Shown here: one piece after another, positions 1 to 8,232 of the stretch
How positions within the stretch are numbered: position 1 is the first letter of the stretch
Layout of the letters: every line of letters starts with the position of its first letter
From: Streptomyces sp. ISL-87
GTDB lineage: Bacteria > Actinomycetota > Actinomycetes > Streptomycetales > Streptomycetaceae
Length of the DNA: 64,000 bases
Assembly: GCF_018614095.1 (NCBI RefSeq)
Contig: NZ_JAGGOY010000030.1
Span: 1 to 64,000 of the forward strand
Reading direction: 5' to 3'
The notes under the pieces: model-generated
The model's database searches: none
Told to the model about the DNA's origin: nothing
Seen by the model: the letters and a program-made list of their open reading frames with translations, nothing else
Program-made: the position numbers and the translations under genes

Positions 1-82
1 CGTGAGTCACGCGTCCCAGCCACCCCGTAGGTGGCTCAGACGGAGGAGGCCACGCGGCAGCCAGCCGCGCCCTACCTCCAAG

Positions 83-102
83 CCCGGTCCTTTAGGGCCG
101 GG
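83..102 (-). terminator. hairpin overlapping the end of the DUF4139 gene
   Basis: CCCGGTCC and GGGCCGGG pair around a TTTA loop, with one G-T pair. The hairpin covers the stop codon of the minus-strand gene that ends at 92. There is no T run, as is usual for high-GC actinobacterial terminators. The first 80 bases of the window hold nothing else I can support. Confidence 0.4.
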
Positions 103-1687
103 TCAAGTTTGACAGACCGACGACTTTGGCGCTCGCCGACAGCTCGTAGACCAGAGTGACCGTGCGGCGGCCGCCGGGTGGGAGCGCGACGTCCCAGCGG
201 GCGATGCCTTCAGCGTCGACCACATCGGGCGCCGGAGAGCAGGCTTCCTTGCGCAGGCGTACCTCCACCGCCGAGACCTCGGAGACCGGGATCCGCTCCC
301 GGAGGACGACCACCCGTTCGCCCTGCTCCCCGGGGGCGGAGAACCGGGACAGGTGCAGCCGGACCGTGCGGGTGACCACGGTCCGCTGGATGATTCCGGC
401 GGAGTCGCGGGACTCCTCGGCATACCGGACCACCCTGTGGTCGTCGCAGCTGCCGAAGGCGAGCTCGACCGGGGCGCCGGGGGCGGTGAAATCCAGCGTG
501 CCGCGGCCGCTGAATCCGCTGCCGCGGACCAGGTCCACGGGACCGGCGAGCAGCGCATGGCCGGACAGGTTGTCGAACCGCACCACCTGGGTGACCAGCG
601 GGGACAGCTCGGGCGAGCAGGCGAACTCGCTGCTTTCGGCCGTGGTGAAGGCGGAGATCGGCACCCGGTGGGCGCGGCCGTCTCCGGGCACGGAGACTGG
701 TGCGGGGGAGCTCAGCACCCGCGCCTCGCCGCCGTCGTCCACCCCCGGCAGGCCGAGCACCGGGGCCGGGCCGAGGTCCCCGATCTCCTCCTCGCGCAGC
801 TCGACGTCGACCGTACGGCGCTCCGCGGCGGAGCGGTCCCCCAGCGTCAGCCGGTCCTCGCCCAGCCGCGGTGGATCGGTGGCCAGCGCAGACCGGGCCG
901 TCGACAACGTCAGCCGTACGTCGGACCAGTCCTCGCCGGTGCGCTGCCAGACCATCGCGTCGGTCTCCAGCGTCAGGGAGTCCCCGTCGAGCACGGCCCG
1001 GTAGGCAGGCCGCCACAGCGCACACGGGGTGAGGTGGCTCAGGCGCAGCCGGACCGGCCCGGCGACCGCGGTTTCCACGGTCAGTTCGATATGGCCGACC
1101 AGCTCGGCGGGCTCCCCCTCGGAGAGGTCGATGGCCCGCTGGGCCTCCCCGAGCTCGACGGCGAGGCCGGCCAGCCGGGCCTCCACGGTGCGGAGTTGCT
1201 CGCCGTACGCGTCGCGCTCGTCGTCCACCCGGTCCAGTTCGCGGGCCCAGCGGGGCCCTTCGCTCTCCCCGCAGCCGACGCCTTCGCCGATCTCCCGCAG
1301 CAGATCGGCGGCGAGGCGGCCGAGCAGGCCGAGGCGGGCGTGCAGCCGGTCGCGTCGCTGCCCCAGGGCGATCCGCTCCTCTTCGAGAACGTGCACGCGG
1401 TGGCGCAGGGCGGAGTCGTCGCCGGTGGACGGCAGCGGCCCGCGCGGCGTCCAGCTGCGGACGATCCGCACGTCGAGAACGGTCGCGGCGTGGTCGGCGG
1501 TCAGCTCGGCATGGAGGGTACGGTCGACGGCCAGCGCACTGACCGGCCCGAGCCGCAGCCGCTGGACCCCGGCCTCCAGGTCGAGCATGACGGTGCGCTC
1601 GATGTGGGCGCGATCCTCCAGGCAGGTGACGGCGGTGACGGGGAGGGCGATCACGGGGAAGGCGATCGGCTTCGGGGCCGTGGACAT
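92..1687 (-). CDS. DUF4139 domain protein (MuiA-like), downstream member of a tandem pair
   Basis: This 531-residue protein matches the DUF4139/DUF4140 'mucoidy inhibitor MuiA' type. An N-terminal beta-rich part (about 1-95) is followed by a predicted coiled coil rich in Glu/Arg/Leu (about 100-190), then the DUF4139 beta-domain with the typical phrase WRPAYR near residue 225 and VWQRTGEDWSDVRLTLSTA shortly after. No signal peptide or membrane segment is seen. The ATG at 1687 was chosen because it lies 8 bases after the stop of the upstream paralogue, so the two are surely cotranscribed. The biochemical role of this family is not known; the name comes from a mucoidy phenotype. Confidence is high for the family, low for any function. 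Confidence 0.85.
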   Translation of the reverse strand: MSTAPKPIAFPVIALPVTAVTCLEDRAHIERTVMLDLEAGVQRLRLGPVSALAVDRTLHAELTADHAATVLDVRIVRSWTPRGPLPSTGDDSALRHRVHVLEEERIALGQRRDRLHARLGLLGRLAADLLREIGEGVGCGESEGPRWARELDRVDDERDAYGEQLRTVEARLAGLAVELGEAQRAIDLSEGEPAELVGHIELTVETAVAGPVRLRLSHLTPCALWRPAYRAVLDGDSLTLETDAMVWQRTGEDWSDVRLTLSTARSALATDPPRLGEDRLTLGDRSAAERRTVDVELREEEIGDLGPAPVLGLPGVDDGGEARVLSSPAPVSVPGDGRAHRVPISAFTTAESSEFACSPELSPLVTQVVRFDNLSGHALLAGPVDLVRGSGFSGRGTLDFTAPGAPVELAFGSCDDHRVVRYAEESRDSAGIIQRTVVTRTVRLHLSRFSAPGEQGERVVVLRERIPVSEVSAVEVRLRKEACSPAPDVVDAEGIARWDVALPPGGRRTVTLVYELSASAKVVGLSNLTRP

Positions 1688-1695
1688 GGCGTGTG

Positions 1696-3858
1696 TCAGC
1701 TCCTGCGGTTGCCGCCGACCAGGGCCTTGCCGGCCGGGATGCGGATCTCGTAGCCGCCGTCGAGGGCGGCGGTGCCACCGGCGGGCAGGTCCACCCGCCA
1801 GACGCGGGTGCCCGGGGCATGCCGCTCGGGCCCGGCGCCACCCTCGGGTGGTGCCGTCCAGTCGGCCCGTTCCTCGATCCGGACGTCCGGTTCGGAGGTG
1901 ACGGGCACCCGCTCGCGGACCTCGACGGTGACGGGCCTCGCGAGCCCGTTGGCCAGCTCCACGTGGACGCGGTGGTCGAGCACGGTGGTGTTGCCCCGCA
2001 GGCCCGCGGTCGACTCGTGGAGGTTCGTACGGCGGGTGACCCGGATGCCCTCGGCAGGCCCGAGCCCCACCCGGCGGACACCGCCGGGGGCGAGCGTGGG
2101 CAGTGCGGCGGTCAGCAGGAACTCGTCGTCGACGGTGACCTCCACCGGGCCGGCCAGCAGAGCCTGGTCGGTGGCGTTGGAGAGCACCAACTCCGCGTAC
2201 ACGGTCCGCTCCACGGACGGCACGCACACGTACTCGGTGCGCAGACCGACCGGAATCTCGGCGACGGTGATGGTGTGCCAGGTGCCGTCCGACGGAATGT
2301 CGGCGCGGGCCGTGGCATCGAAGCGGTGGTCGAAGGAACCCGCTGACTGGCGGGGCCGCACGGCGTGCCCGGGCAGCGGCAGCACGGCCACCGCTTCGGC
2401 GCGGCGGCGGTACTCGGCCGCCACCGCGTCGGAGGGAGAGCCGGGGAACAGCCGGCCTTTGCGGCCGCCCTGCTCGTCGGGGCCGCACAGGACGAGGGCG
2501 GCGTAGTCGAGCTCGGCGCCGCTCGGCTGCGGCGGACCGGCCGCCGGTGCGGCGCCGCGCGGCTGCGGTGGACCGGCCGGCGGTGCGGCGCCGCGCGGCT
2601 GCGGTGGACCGGCCGGCGGTGCCGGAGCGGGTGGCGCAGCCCGGCCGGGAGCCGCAGGTGCCGTGGCGGCGGGGGCGCCGGCGAAGGATCCGCCGCCGGT
2701 ACGCGGCCTGCCGCCCGGTCGCGACCGGACCGGCTGCGCGAGGTCGGACATCCCGCCGCCGAAGACCGCCGGGGAGTGGCTGTCCGCGCCGGAGGGCACC
2801 GGGAGGGCAGCGGGTGGCCCTCCGTAGGCCTGCGGTGCGGGCGGCGGTGGCGGCGGCGGCGGAACGGGGCCGGACGCGGAGCCGCCTGCGGCAGCCGCGG
2901 GCGCGGCCGTCGGGGCCGGGCGGGGGCCGGCCGCCGCCTCGTATCCGGCGAACAGGTCGGCGAGCCCCGCCGGAGGCTCGCGCCAGCCGGAAGGAGTGGG
3001 GGCGGGCTGACGGCGTCCGATCCGGATCGAACGGAGCCTCGGCAGGTCGGTGCGGCGCCGGAGGTCGGCGGTGGCCAGGGCGATGCGCACGCCGGTCCAG
3101 TCCTCACCGGTGCGCTGGGCGACCGAGGCGCGCAGCACCAGGCGCCCGGTGTCATCACCCTGACGGTGGGTGAGCCGGTAGGCCGGCACCCAGACGGCGC
3201 CCGGCACCCCGTACTCCAGCTCCAACTCCAGCTCCAGCCCCACCTCCGCGTCACCGGTGACGTCGAGGGTCAGGACCGCGGAGACCGTGGTCTCCACATG
3301 CGCTGACGGTGCGTCGGTGGAGGCGCGGGCGAGTCTGTCCGCGGCGACGCTGAGCTCGTGCTCGACGCGGCGCATCGCCTCCTCCAGCTCGACGAGGCGG
3401 CTGTGCAGTCCCGTCAGCCGCTCGTCCACGAACTCGGCGAGCGCCAGCCACGCGTCGGCCGGGGTGCGGCGGTGCGGGTCCTCGGGCAGACGGACCGGCG
3501 GCACCGGGTGCAGAGCCCTGACCTCCTCGATCAGGCTCAGTTGCCGGTCCCGGCGTCCCTGCGCCGCCGCGTACTCGTCGCGCAGCCGCTCGACCTCGCA
3601 CCGCAACTCGTCGGGTACTCCGGTGCCGAGCGGCTCGGCCTCGATGTCCACACGGGCCTCGGTGACGCGCACCCCGGGGGCGCCCAGGACGCCGGCCCGC
3701 AGTGAGCCCGGGTCCAGCGAGCGGGGCAGTCCCGTCACCCGCACCCGGCCGTCCGGCGGCACGCGGCCCCGGACCAGGCGGCGGCAGACCGCGCCCTGCG
3801 CGTACACCACGACCGAATCGAGGGTCGATCTCCACCTCGGTGCTGTCTCAGCCGTCAT
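1696..3858 (-). CDS. DUF4139 domain protein with proline-rich insert, upstream member of the pair
   Basis: A 720-residue paralogue of the next gene. It starts MTAETAPRWRSTLDSVVVYA, the usual N-terminal strand of DUF4140, followed by a coiled-coil segment (about 105-180) and a DUF4139 beta region with VWVPAYRL and QRTGEDWTGVRIALATA. Residues about 300-450 are a low-complexity Pro/Ala/Gly insert with a poly-Pro run and near-exact 12-residue repeats (GPPQPRGAAPPA). The C-terminal half resumes the DUF4139 fold. The insert makes it much longer than the neighbour and probably acts as a flexible linker. It is first in the minus-strand pair and diverges from the YjbR gene; promoters must sit within 3859-3962. 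Confidence 0.85.
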   Translation of the reverse strand: MTAETAPRWRSTLDSVVVYAQGAVCRRLVRGRVPPDGRVRVTGLPRSLDPGSLRAGVLGAPGVRVTEARVDIEAEPLGTGVPDELRCEVERLRDEYAAAQGRRDRQLSLIEEVRALHPVPPVRLPEDPHRRTPADAWLALAEFVDERLTGLHSRLVELEEAMRRVEHELSVAADRLARASTDAPSAHVETTVSAVLTLDVTGDAEVGLELELELEYGVPGAVWVPAYRLTHRQGDDTGRLVLRASVAQRTGEDWTGVRIALATADLRRRTDLPRLRSIRIGRRQPAPTPSGWREPPAGLADLFAGYEAAAGPRPAPTAAPAAAAGGSASGPVPPPPPPPPAPQAYGGPPAALPVPSGADSHSPAVFGGGMSDLAQPVRSRPGGRPRTGGGSFAGAPAATAPAAPGRAAPPAPAPPAGPPQPRGAAPPAGPPQPRGAAPAAGPPQPSGAELDYAALVLCGPDEQGGRKGRLFPGSPSDAVAAEYRRRAEAVAVLPLPGHAVRPRQSAGSFDHRFDATARADIPSDGTWHTITVAEIPVGLRTEYVCVPSVERTVYAELVLSNATDQALLAGPVEVTVDDEFLLTAALPTLAPGGVRRVGLGPAEGIRVTRRTNLHESTAGLRGNTTVLDHRVHVELANGLARPVTVEVRERVPVTSEPDVRIEERADWTAPPEGGAGPERHAPGTRVWRVDLPAGGTAALDGGYEIRIPAGKALVGGNRRS
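2518..2630 (-). repeat. 36-bp in-frame tandem repeat in the DUF4139 gene
   Basis: Three near-identical 36-bp units encode GPPQPRGAAPPA, GPPQPRGAAPAA and GPPQPSGAE. They sit in the disordered linker and are the kind of repeat that changes copy number by slippage. Confidence 0.75.
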
Positions 3859-3962
3859 GTGCTCCGCCCCCCGCCGCGTCCGTGCTGAGCGAAGCCTACG
3901 CCCGAGCGGTCCGCGCCTCCGCGTCGAGTCCCGATGTCAGTGACCTGTCGTACGGTCGGGAC

Positions 3963-4316
3963 GTGTGCACATCCGACGAAGTCCGTGAACTCGCCCTCGC
4001 CCTGCCGGAGACGACCGAGAAGGAGGCCTGGTCCATGCCCACCTTCCGGGTCGCCGGCAAGATGTTCCTGACCCTGCCCGACGAAGAGACGTCGATGGCC
4101 GTCCGCTGCCCGAAGGTGGAGCGCGACGAGCTGGTCCTAGCCGAGCCCGAGAAGTTCTGGGTCGCGGACCACGAGGCGTCCTTCGCCTGGGTGCGAGTGC
4201 GCCTGGCCGCCCTCAATGACGCGGATGAGCTCCGTGCGATCGTCGTCGACTCCTGGCGCCAGGCGGCCCCGCCCGGGCTGCTCAAGGCCCACCCTGATCT
4301 CGTGCCCCCGGCATAG
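3963..4316 (+). CDS. MmcQ/YjbR family protein
   Basis: A 117-residue protein beginning MCTSDEVRELALALPET. It carries the standard YjbR run: PTFRVAGKMFLTLPDEE, RCPKVERDELV, FWVADHEASFAWVRVRL and a final WRQAAPPGLLKAHP. The GTG at 3963 was chosen because it gives exactly the family length; the open frame continues upstream without conserved sequence. YjbR proteins adopt a DNA-binding-like fold (CyaY/double-wing) but their function is uncertain. It overlaps the convergent iron-protein gene by 35 bases. Confidence 0.85.
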   Translation: MCTSDEVRELALALPETTEKEAWSMPTFRVAGKMFLTLPDEETSMAVRCPKVERDELVLAEPEKFWVADHEASFAWVRVRLAALNDADELRAIVVDSWRQAAPPGLLKAHPDLVPPA

Positions 4317-5361
4317 AAGCTTCCGCTCCCGCTCCCGCTGAGATGAGCGGAGTCGTCAGGGCTGATTCACCCCGGCTCCACGCGGCGAGGAGGACGCTTC
4401 CGAGACGCCCCTCGAGCAAGGTGGTGGCGTCCGCACCGAAGGCGATGTCCCGTTCGAGGTGGGGCTCGTCCTCAAGGAGTCCGGCGATGACCTCACGGCG
4501 GACGAGCTGCTCATGTACGGCGTCGGCCTCGACGTGCTCGGTGTAGAAGTGCTCGGCGGCAGGACCGGCCTCCAGCCGGCGCATGGCGGCGGCCATACGG
4601 CGCGAGCCCGGCGACGACGTCACCTCTACACAGGCGAAATGACCCACGAGAGCTCCACGCAGCGCCCGGTGAAGGCCGAAGAGGGACATGACGTTGACAG
4701 TGGCCAGGGCCTCGGCGGGCGCCGAGTCGAGGTAGGAGCCGTACGAGGGATCGAGATCCAGATCCTTCATCAGGTCCGCGAACAGCCGGGAGTGCATCCG
4801 TTCGGCGCGGCCACCGCCGAACTCGTCGTACTCGATGGCCACCATGGCCGCCTTGGCCCGGCCACGCAGGCGCGGGATCACCCAGGCGTGCGGCTCGGCC
4901 TCTTTGAGGTGATAGAGCGAGCGCAGTGCCGCGTACTCGCGGAGCTGCCACAGTTCGCCGTCGTGTTCGAGGTGCGCCGAGACGCTTCCGGTGTGATCGA
5001 CGGGCTCGACGAGCAGCTCGCCGAACGCCTCGTCGACGGTGCGGTCTCGGGCGGTTTCCCGGCGCAGTGCCGTCAGGAACCGGTCTTCGAGTGCCTGCCG
5101 GAGCCGGAGAAGTCCGGGATCCCACTCGAGAGCCTCGTCCACGCCCTCGAAGCCGCGGTAGTGGAGTTCGTACAGTACGTAAAGGGCGAGCTGAAGGTCC
5201 TCGCCGAACGCGGCTGCCGGGCTGACCGCCCAAGCGTCCGGCAGGCTGTCCTGCTCACCACGCAGGGCGGCGATCACCGCTCTGGAAAGCGCGCCCCTGC
5301 CCGTCGGCAAGGCCGGCGCCATCTCGGCCGGCATGGCGGGAGACGTCCATGTCGCTGGCAT
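4282..5361 (-). CDS. iron-containing redox enzyme family protein (haem-oxygenase-like fold)
   Basis: A 359-residue predicted all-helical protein. The segment EYDEFGGGRAERMHSRLFADLM (about 175-196) is the typical metal-ligand helix of haem-oxygenase-like di-iron oxidases, with Glu, Asp/Glu and His placed as ligands; ELHYRGFEGVDEALEWDP near 67 is another family hallmark. Members oxidise small substrates, but the substrate here is unknown. It starts 2 bases after the stop of the upstream methyltransferase, so translation is probably coupled. ATG 5361 is used; an internal Met at about residue 8 or 11 is possible. Confidence 0.8.
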   Translation of the reverse strand: MPATWTSPAMPAEMAPALPTGRGALSRAVIAALRGEQDSLPDAWAVSPAAAFGEDLQLALYVLYELHYRGFEGVDEALEWDPGLLRLRQALEDRFLTALRRETARDRTVDEAFGELLVEPVDHTGSVSAHLEHDGELWQLREYAALRSLYHLKEAEPHAWVIPRLRGRAKAAMVAIEYDEFGGGRAERMHSRLFADLMKDLDLDPSYGSYLDSAPAEALATVNVMSLFGLHRALRGALVGHFACVEVTSSPGSRRMAAAMRRLEAGPAAEHFYTEHVEADAVHEQLVRREVIAGLLEDEPHLERDIAFGADATTLLEGRLGSVLLAAWSRGESALTTPLISAGAGAEASMPGARDQGGP

Positions 5362-5363
5362 GC

Positions 5364-6116
5364 CTACCGCGCCTCCCGACTCGTGTGTGCGGGGCGGTCC
5401 TCCGCTGCGCGGTGCTGCTGCGCGGCCCGGATGACGACCAGTTCCTCGGTCAGTTGTCCTCGTTCCACCAGGCCTTGCTCCACCAGCCAGGGCCTGCGCG
5501 ATCTCAGGACAGGGCCGAACGGGATGTGTGCGTGCGCCACGATTTCGCCGCTCAGCCCCGCCTCGGCCAGGCGCGCCAGGGTGGCATCCGTACCGGCCAG
5601 GGCGGAATGGACCAGCAGCAGGATGCCCTGGGGTTTGAGGAGGGCGGGCGCGGCCGCGCAGATCCCGTCGACGACGGCTCTGCCGTCGCGGCCGCCGTCC
5701 CAGGAGCGGGCAGCGCCGCGTCGGGGCAGGTGTGCGTCAGGGGCCGGGACGTAGGGCGGATTGCTGATGACGAGGTCGAATCGCCGACCGCGTACGGCCT
5801 GCGGGACGGTTCCGAGACGGACGGTGATCGGCAGACGCAGCCGCGCGGCGTTCACCCTGGCCGTGAGGGCGGCGCGCCAGGAGACGTCGACCGCGGTGAC
5901 CCGGGCTCCGCCCAGGGCCGCGCACAGCGCCAGCGCTCCGCTGCCGGTTCCGATGTCCAGGACGTCCATACCGGCGGTTACGTCGGACTGTACGGAGCGG
6001 GCCAGAAGCAGGGTGTCCTCCTGTGGGGAGTAAACGCCGGGGAGACGCCACAGCGGCCTGAACCCCAGGCGGGCGTTCGGGAGGCCAACCGTCTCGGTCA
6101 TGCGCGTTGCAGTCAT
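5364..6116 (-). CDS. HemK2/MTQ2-like class I methyltransferase (NPPY motif)
   Basis: A 250-residue SAM-dependent methyltransferase. Motif I is VLDIGTGSGALALCAAL (about 51-67) and the catalytic NPPY loop is VISNPPYVPAPD (about 117-128), the signature of enzymes that methylate Gln or exocyclic nitrogen. The short N-terminus lacks the helical release-factor-binding domain of PrmC, so the HemK2/MTQ2 label fits better than PrmC. The target could be a protein glutamine or a small molecule. Its stop lies 2 bases before the iron-protein start, forming a two-gene operon that suggests a shared pathway. Confidence 0.82.
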   Translation of the reverse strand: MTATRMTETVGLPNARLGFRPLWRLPGVYSPQEDTLLLARSVQSDVTAGMDVLDIGTGSGALALCAALGGARVTAVDVSWRAALTARVNAARLRLPITVRLGTVPQAVRGRRFDLVISNPPYVPAPDAHLPRRGAARSWDGGRDGRAVVDGICAAAPALLKPQGILLLVHSALAGTDATLARLAEAGLSGEIVAHAHIPFGPVLRSRRPWLVEQGLVERGQLTEELVVIRAAQQHRAAEDRPAHTSREAR

Positions 6117-6453
6117 ATGTGGATCTCCACGGGGTCGATCGCCGTCCGGTTCCCAGCGCCGGTCTCTCGGCCTGGTTTCCAGCGGCTACCCACGTCACCC
6201 GGGCTCATGCCCATGCCCCTGAGTGCGCGGACGGGTGATGCCGGCGGGCAGGGAGCGGTATCGCCCCGGCCGCCGGGTGGACCAGCGACGTCCCCGAACA
6301 GGACCTGACCATCCCCCTGAGGCCTATTCCAACGCTGCCGCACAGCGGCTTCCGATTGAGCGTGCCGTGGCCACAGGCGACGAACACCTCGCTGGTCGGG
6401 GCCGATCGGCAGCCATGACGGCCGGCCCGACGCCGGCCTTCAGACGCCAGTCT
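6117..6453. other. intergenic stretch without a supported gene
   Basis: Short open frames exist on both strands but none shows family similarity, a good ribosome binding site or consistent codon bias. It must contain the promoter for the methyltransferase/iron-protein operon, whose first ATG is at 6116. Confidence 0.5.
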
Positions 6454-6639
6454 TCAGGAGTGTGGCCCAGGTTGGGGTGCGGGCTGCGGGCCTGGCTCCC
6501 GATCCGGTTCCGGCGGCGCCGCCGGCTGTGGTTCCGGCGCGTGGGGGTCGACCGGGAAGGGGTGCGTGGGCGGAGCTGGGTAAGGGTTCGGGCCCGCTGG
6601 GAATGGATGGGTGGGCTGCCCCGTATTCGTGCTCATCAT
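6454..6639 (-). CDS. small proline-rich protein, unknown
   Basis: Sixty-one residues starting MMSTNTGQPTHPFPAGP, with a duplicated PTHPFP motif and a Pro/Glu-rich tail (PEPQPAAPPEPDREPGPQP). A GGAAGGGGG stretch lies upstream of the double ATG at 6639/6636. No membrane segment is seen and the protein is probably disordered. I do not recognise a family. Composition alone can produce such frames in GC-rich DNA; the start-region ribosome binding site is the main support. Confidence 0.4.
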   Translation of the reverse strand: MMSTNTGQPTHPFPAGPNPYPAPPTHPFPVDPHAPEPQPAAPPEPDREPGPQPAPQPGPHS

Positions 6640-6853
6640 CGAGGGCCCCCTTCCAGAGAGGCGACTTGGGAGGTTCAGGTGTTGGTGGTGGTTTCGGCGA
6701 GTTGGTCGACGACGGCCACCGTGTCTGACCTCGGTGATAGCCATGCACGGCGTCTAACCCGCACGGCCGGTCCGAAACCAGCCGGGGCAAGGCCACCGCG
6801 GCCCTGACGAGCATGAGCCGCCGCTTCAGGACTCGCCTTGAGCCGGCGGACGA

Positions 6854-6935
6854 GTCCGACCGCCGTCCGCCCGTCCGACCGCCGTCCGCCCGTCCGCCCG
6901 CCGCCCGCCCGTCCGCCGTCCGGCCGCCCTCCGCC
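6854..6935. repeat. GTCCG-rich simple repeat
   Basis: A 19-bp unit (GTCCGACCGCCGTCCGCCC) occurs twice back to back (6854-6872, 6873-6891) and is followed by degenerate GTCCGCCC copies. It lies just downstream of the VOC gene stop. No gene is supported between 6640 and 6941. Confidence 0.7.
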
Positions 6936-6941
6936 CCAGGG

Positions 6942-7733
6942 TCAGTCGGCGGGACCGTCCGCCGTGAGCCTGAACACCGCTCCGTCGGCATCGCGGAGGG
7001 CCACCCAGCGCTCGGTGGCGTTCGAGACGATGGGCGACAGGGCCGCGCCGCCGTGGGCTTCGGCCGTCTCGATGGCCTTGGCGAGGTCGGGGACCCGGAA
7101 ATGGACCAGCCAGCGGGGCTGCATGTGCGGGTCGGGGGCCGCTGTCTCGACGGGACCGCTGTTCAGACGGGCTACGGGCTCGCCGGCCTGCCGCAGGACG
7201 ACCTGGTCCTCCTCGTAGGAGACCTCGCAGCAGCCCTTGCGGCCGCTGGCCCAATCCAGCACTCCGCCGTAGAAGATCGCCGCCTCGAACGCGTCCCGGG
7301 TACGCAGTTCCAGCCAGGCCGGCGCCTGGCCAACGCCGATGCGCCAGTCGGCTGCGACCGGGCCCTCCCAGATACCGAAGACGGCGCCGTCGCGGTCGGC
7401 TACGAGGGCACCGCGGCCACCCGGGGCGAAGGAGACCGGGCCGACCGCGATCGTGCCGCTGCGCTCGCGGATCCGGTCCACCGCCACGTCGGCATCGTCG
7501 ACGGCGAAGTACACCGTCCACGCCACCGGCATGGTCACGCCCGTGGCCAGGGACCCGATGCCCGCCACGGGCACGCCTTCCAGCTCGGCGACGACGAACG
7601 CCTCGCCCATGGGTGCGGGCCGGAAATCCCAGCCCAGCGTCGCGCCGTAGAACTCCTGCGCACCGTCCAGATCGCGGGCCATCAGGCTGACCCAGCACGG
7701 TGCGCCGAAGACGTCCCGCGTGGTGATCCCCAC
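6942..7733 (-). CDS. VOC family protein with two glyoxalase-like domains
   Basis: A 263-residue protein with two vicinal-oxygen-chelate modules: residues about 8-125 (PCWVSLMARDLDGAQEFYGA ... GAVFGIWEG) and about 135-258 (PAWLELRTRDAFEAAIFYGG ... GAVFRLTADGPAD). This double-module form is common in actinobacteria and related to mycobacterial CFP32; it may be a lyase/isomerase-like enzyme or bind an antibiotic or metabolite. The substrate is not predictable. The gene is monocistronic, with a perfect inverted repeat 30-59 bases upstream of the ATG. Confidence 0.85.
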   Translation of the reverse strand: MGITTRDVFGAPCWVSLMARDLDGAQEFYGATLGWDFRPAPMGEAFVVAELEGVPVAGIGSLATGVTMPVAWTVYFAVDDADVAVDRIRERSGTIAVGPVSFAPGGRGALVADRDGAVFGIWEGPVAADWRIGVGQAPAWLELRTRDAFEAAIFYGGVLDWASGRKGCCEVSYEEDQVVLRQAGEPVARLNSGPVETAAPDPHMQPRWLVHFRVPDLAKAIETAEAHGGAALSPIVSNATERWVALRDADGAVFRLTADGPAD

Positions 7734-7736
7734 GGT

Positions 7737-8079
7737 TCACGCTCCGTTCTCTCGGTGCGGTCCTTGCGGTGCTTGCGTTGCAGCACCGCAAGGGTTACTG
7801 GCGGTGTTGAGGTCAAGGTCATCCTGACGCCAGCTGTGCCCCCCGCGCACGTCGGCGCCCCGCAGCGGCATGGCGAATGCCTTGGTAGGCCCGGAGGCAG
7901 AGCGGTAGGACTCCGTCGGATGCCATTCGGCCAGGAGGATTGTGGCGTCGTCGGTGCGCGGAGCATGCCCATGGACTGGACTGCCGGTACGGATCAGGGC
8001 CCGGAAGATCGTCCGGGCCGATCGTGTGGGCATCGCGGAGCAGCGCTCCGAGGCGACGGCCGAACTCTGCATCGTCCAT
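7737..8079 (-). pseudogene. C-terminal remnant of a SpoIIE/PP2C-type phosphatase, frameshifted
   Basis: One frame (from 8079) reads MDDAEFGRRLGALLRDAHT, like the last helix region of SpoIIE-type PP2C phosphatases. After a shift near 8010 another frame reads RTIFRALIRTG ... APRTDDATILLAEW, the standard C-terminal strand with the conserved R-T-D-D metal-binding Asp pair. The catalytic N-terminal part is missing and the start is not credible, so this is a decayed fragment. The tail beyond LLAEW to the stop at 7737 is not conserved. Confidence 0.5.
7763..7792 (-). promoter_or_regulatory. inverted repeat upstream of the VOC gene, probable operator
   Basis: Perfect 10-bp arms CTTGCGGTGC and GCACCGCAAG are separated by 10 bases, giving half-sites about two helical turns apart. 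The position 30-59 bases upstream of the VOC start fits a repressor operator. No regulator gene is adjacent. Confidence 0.5.
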
Positions 8080-8232
8080 GTGGTCACCACCTGTCAGCGG
8101 TGGGCCACCGGCGCCCGCGCAGGTCACTTGAGTCTACGCTTCCCTGACCTGCCCGTTGGCCGAGGAAGCCCGGCCCGGGGGGCGCCGAGTATGAGGCCGT
8201 CGGATGAACGAATGTGCTCAGGGTCGGGCGAT

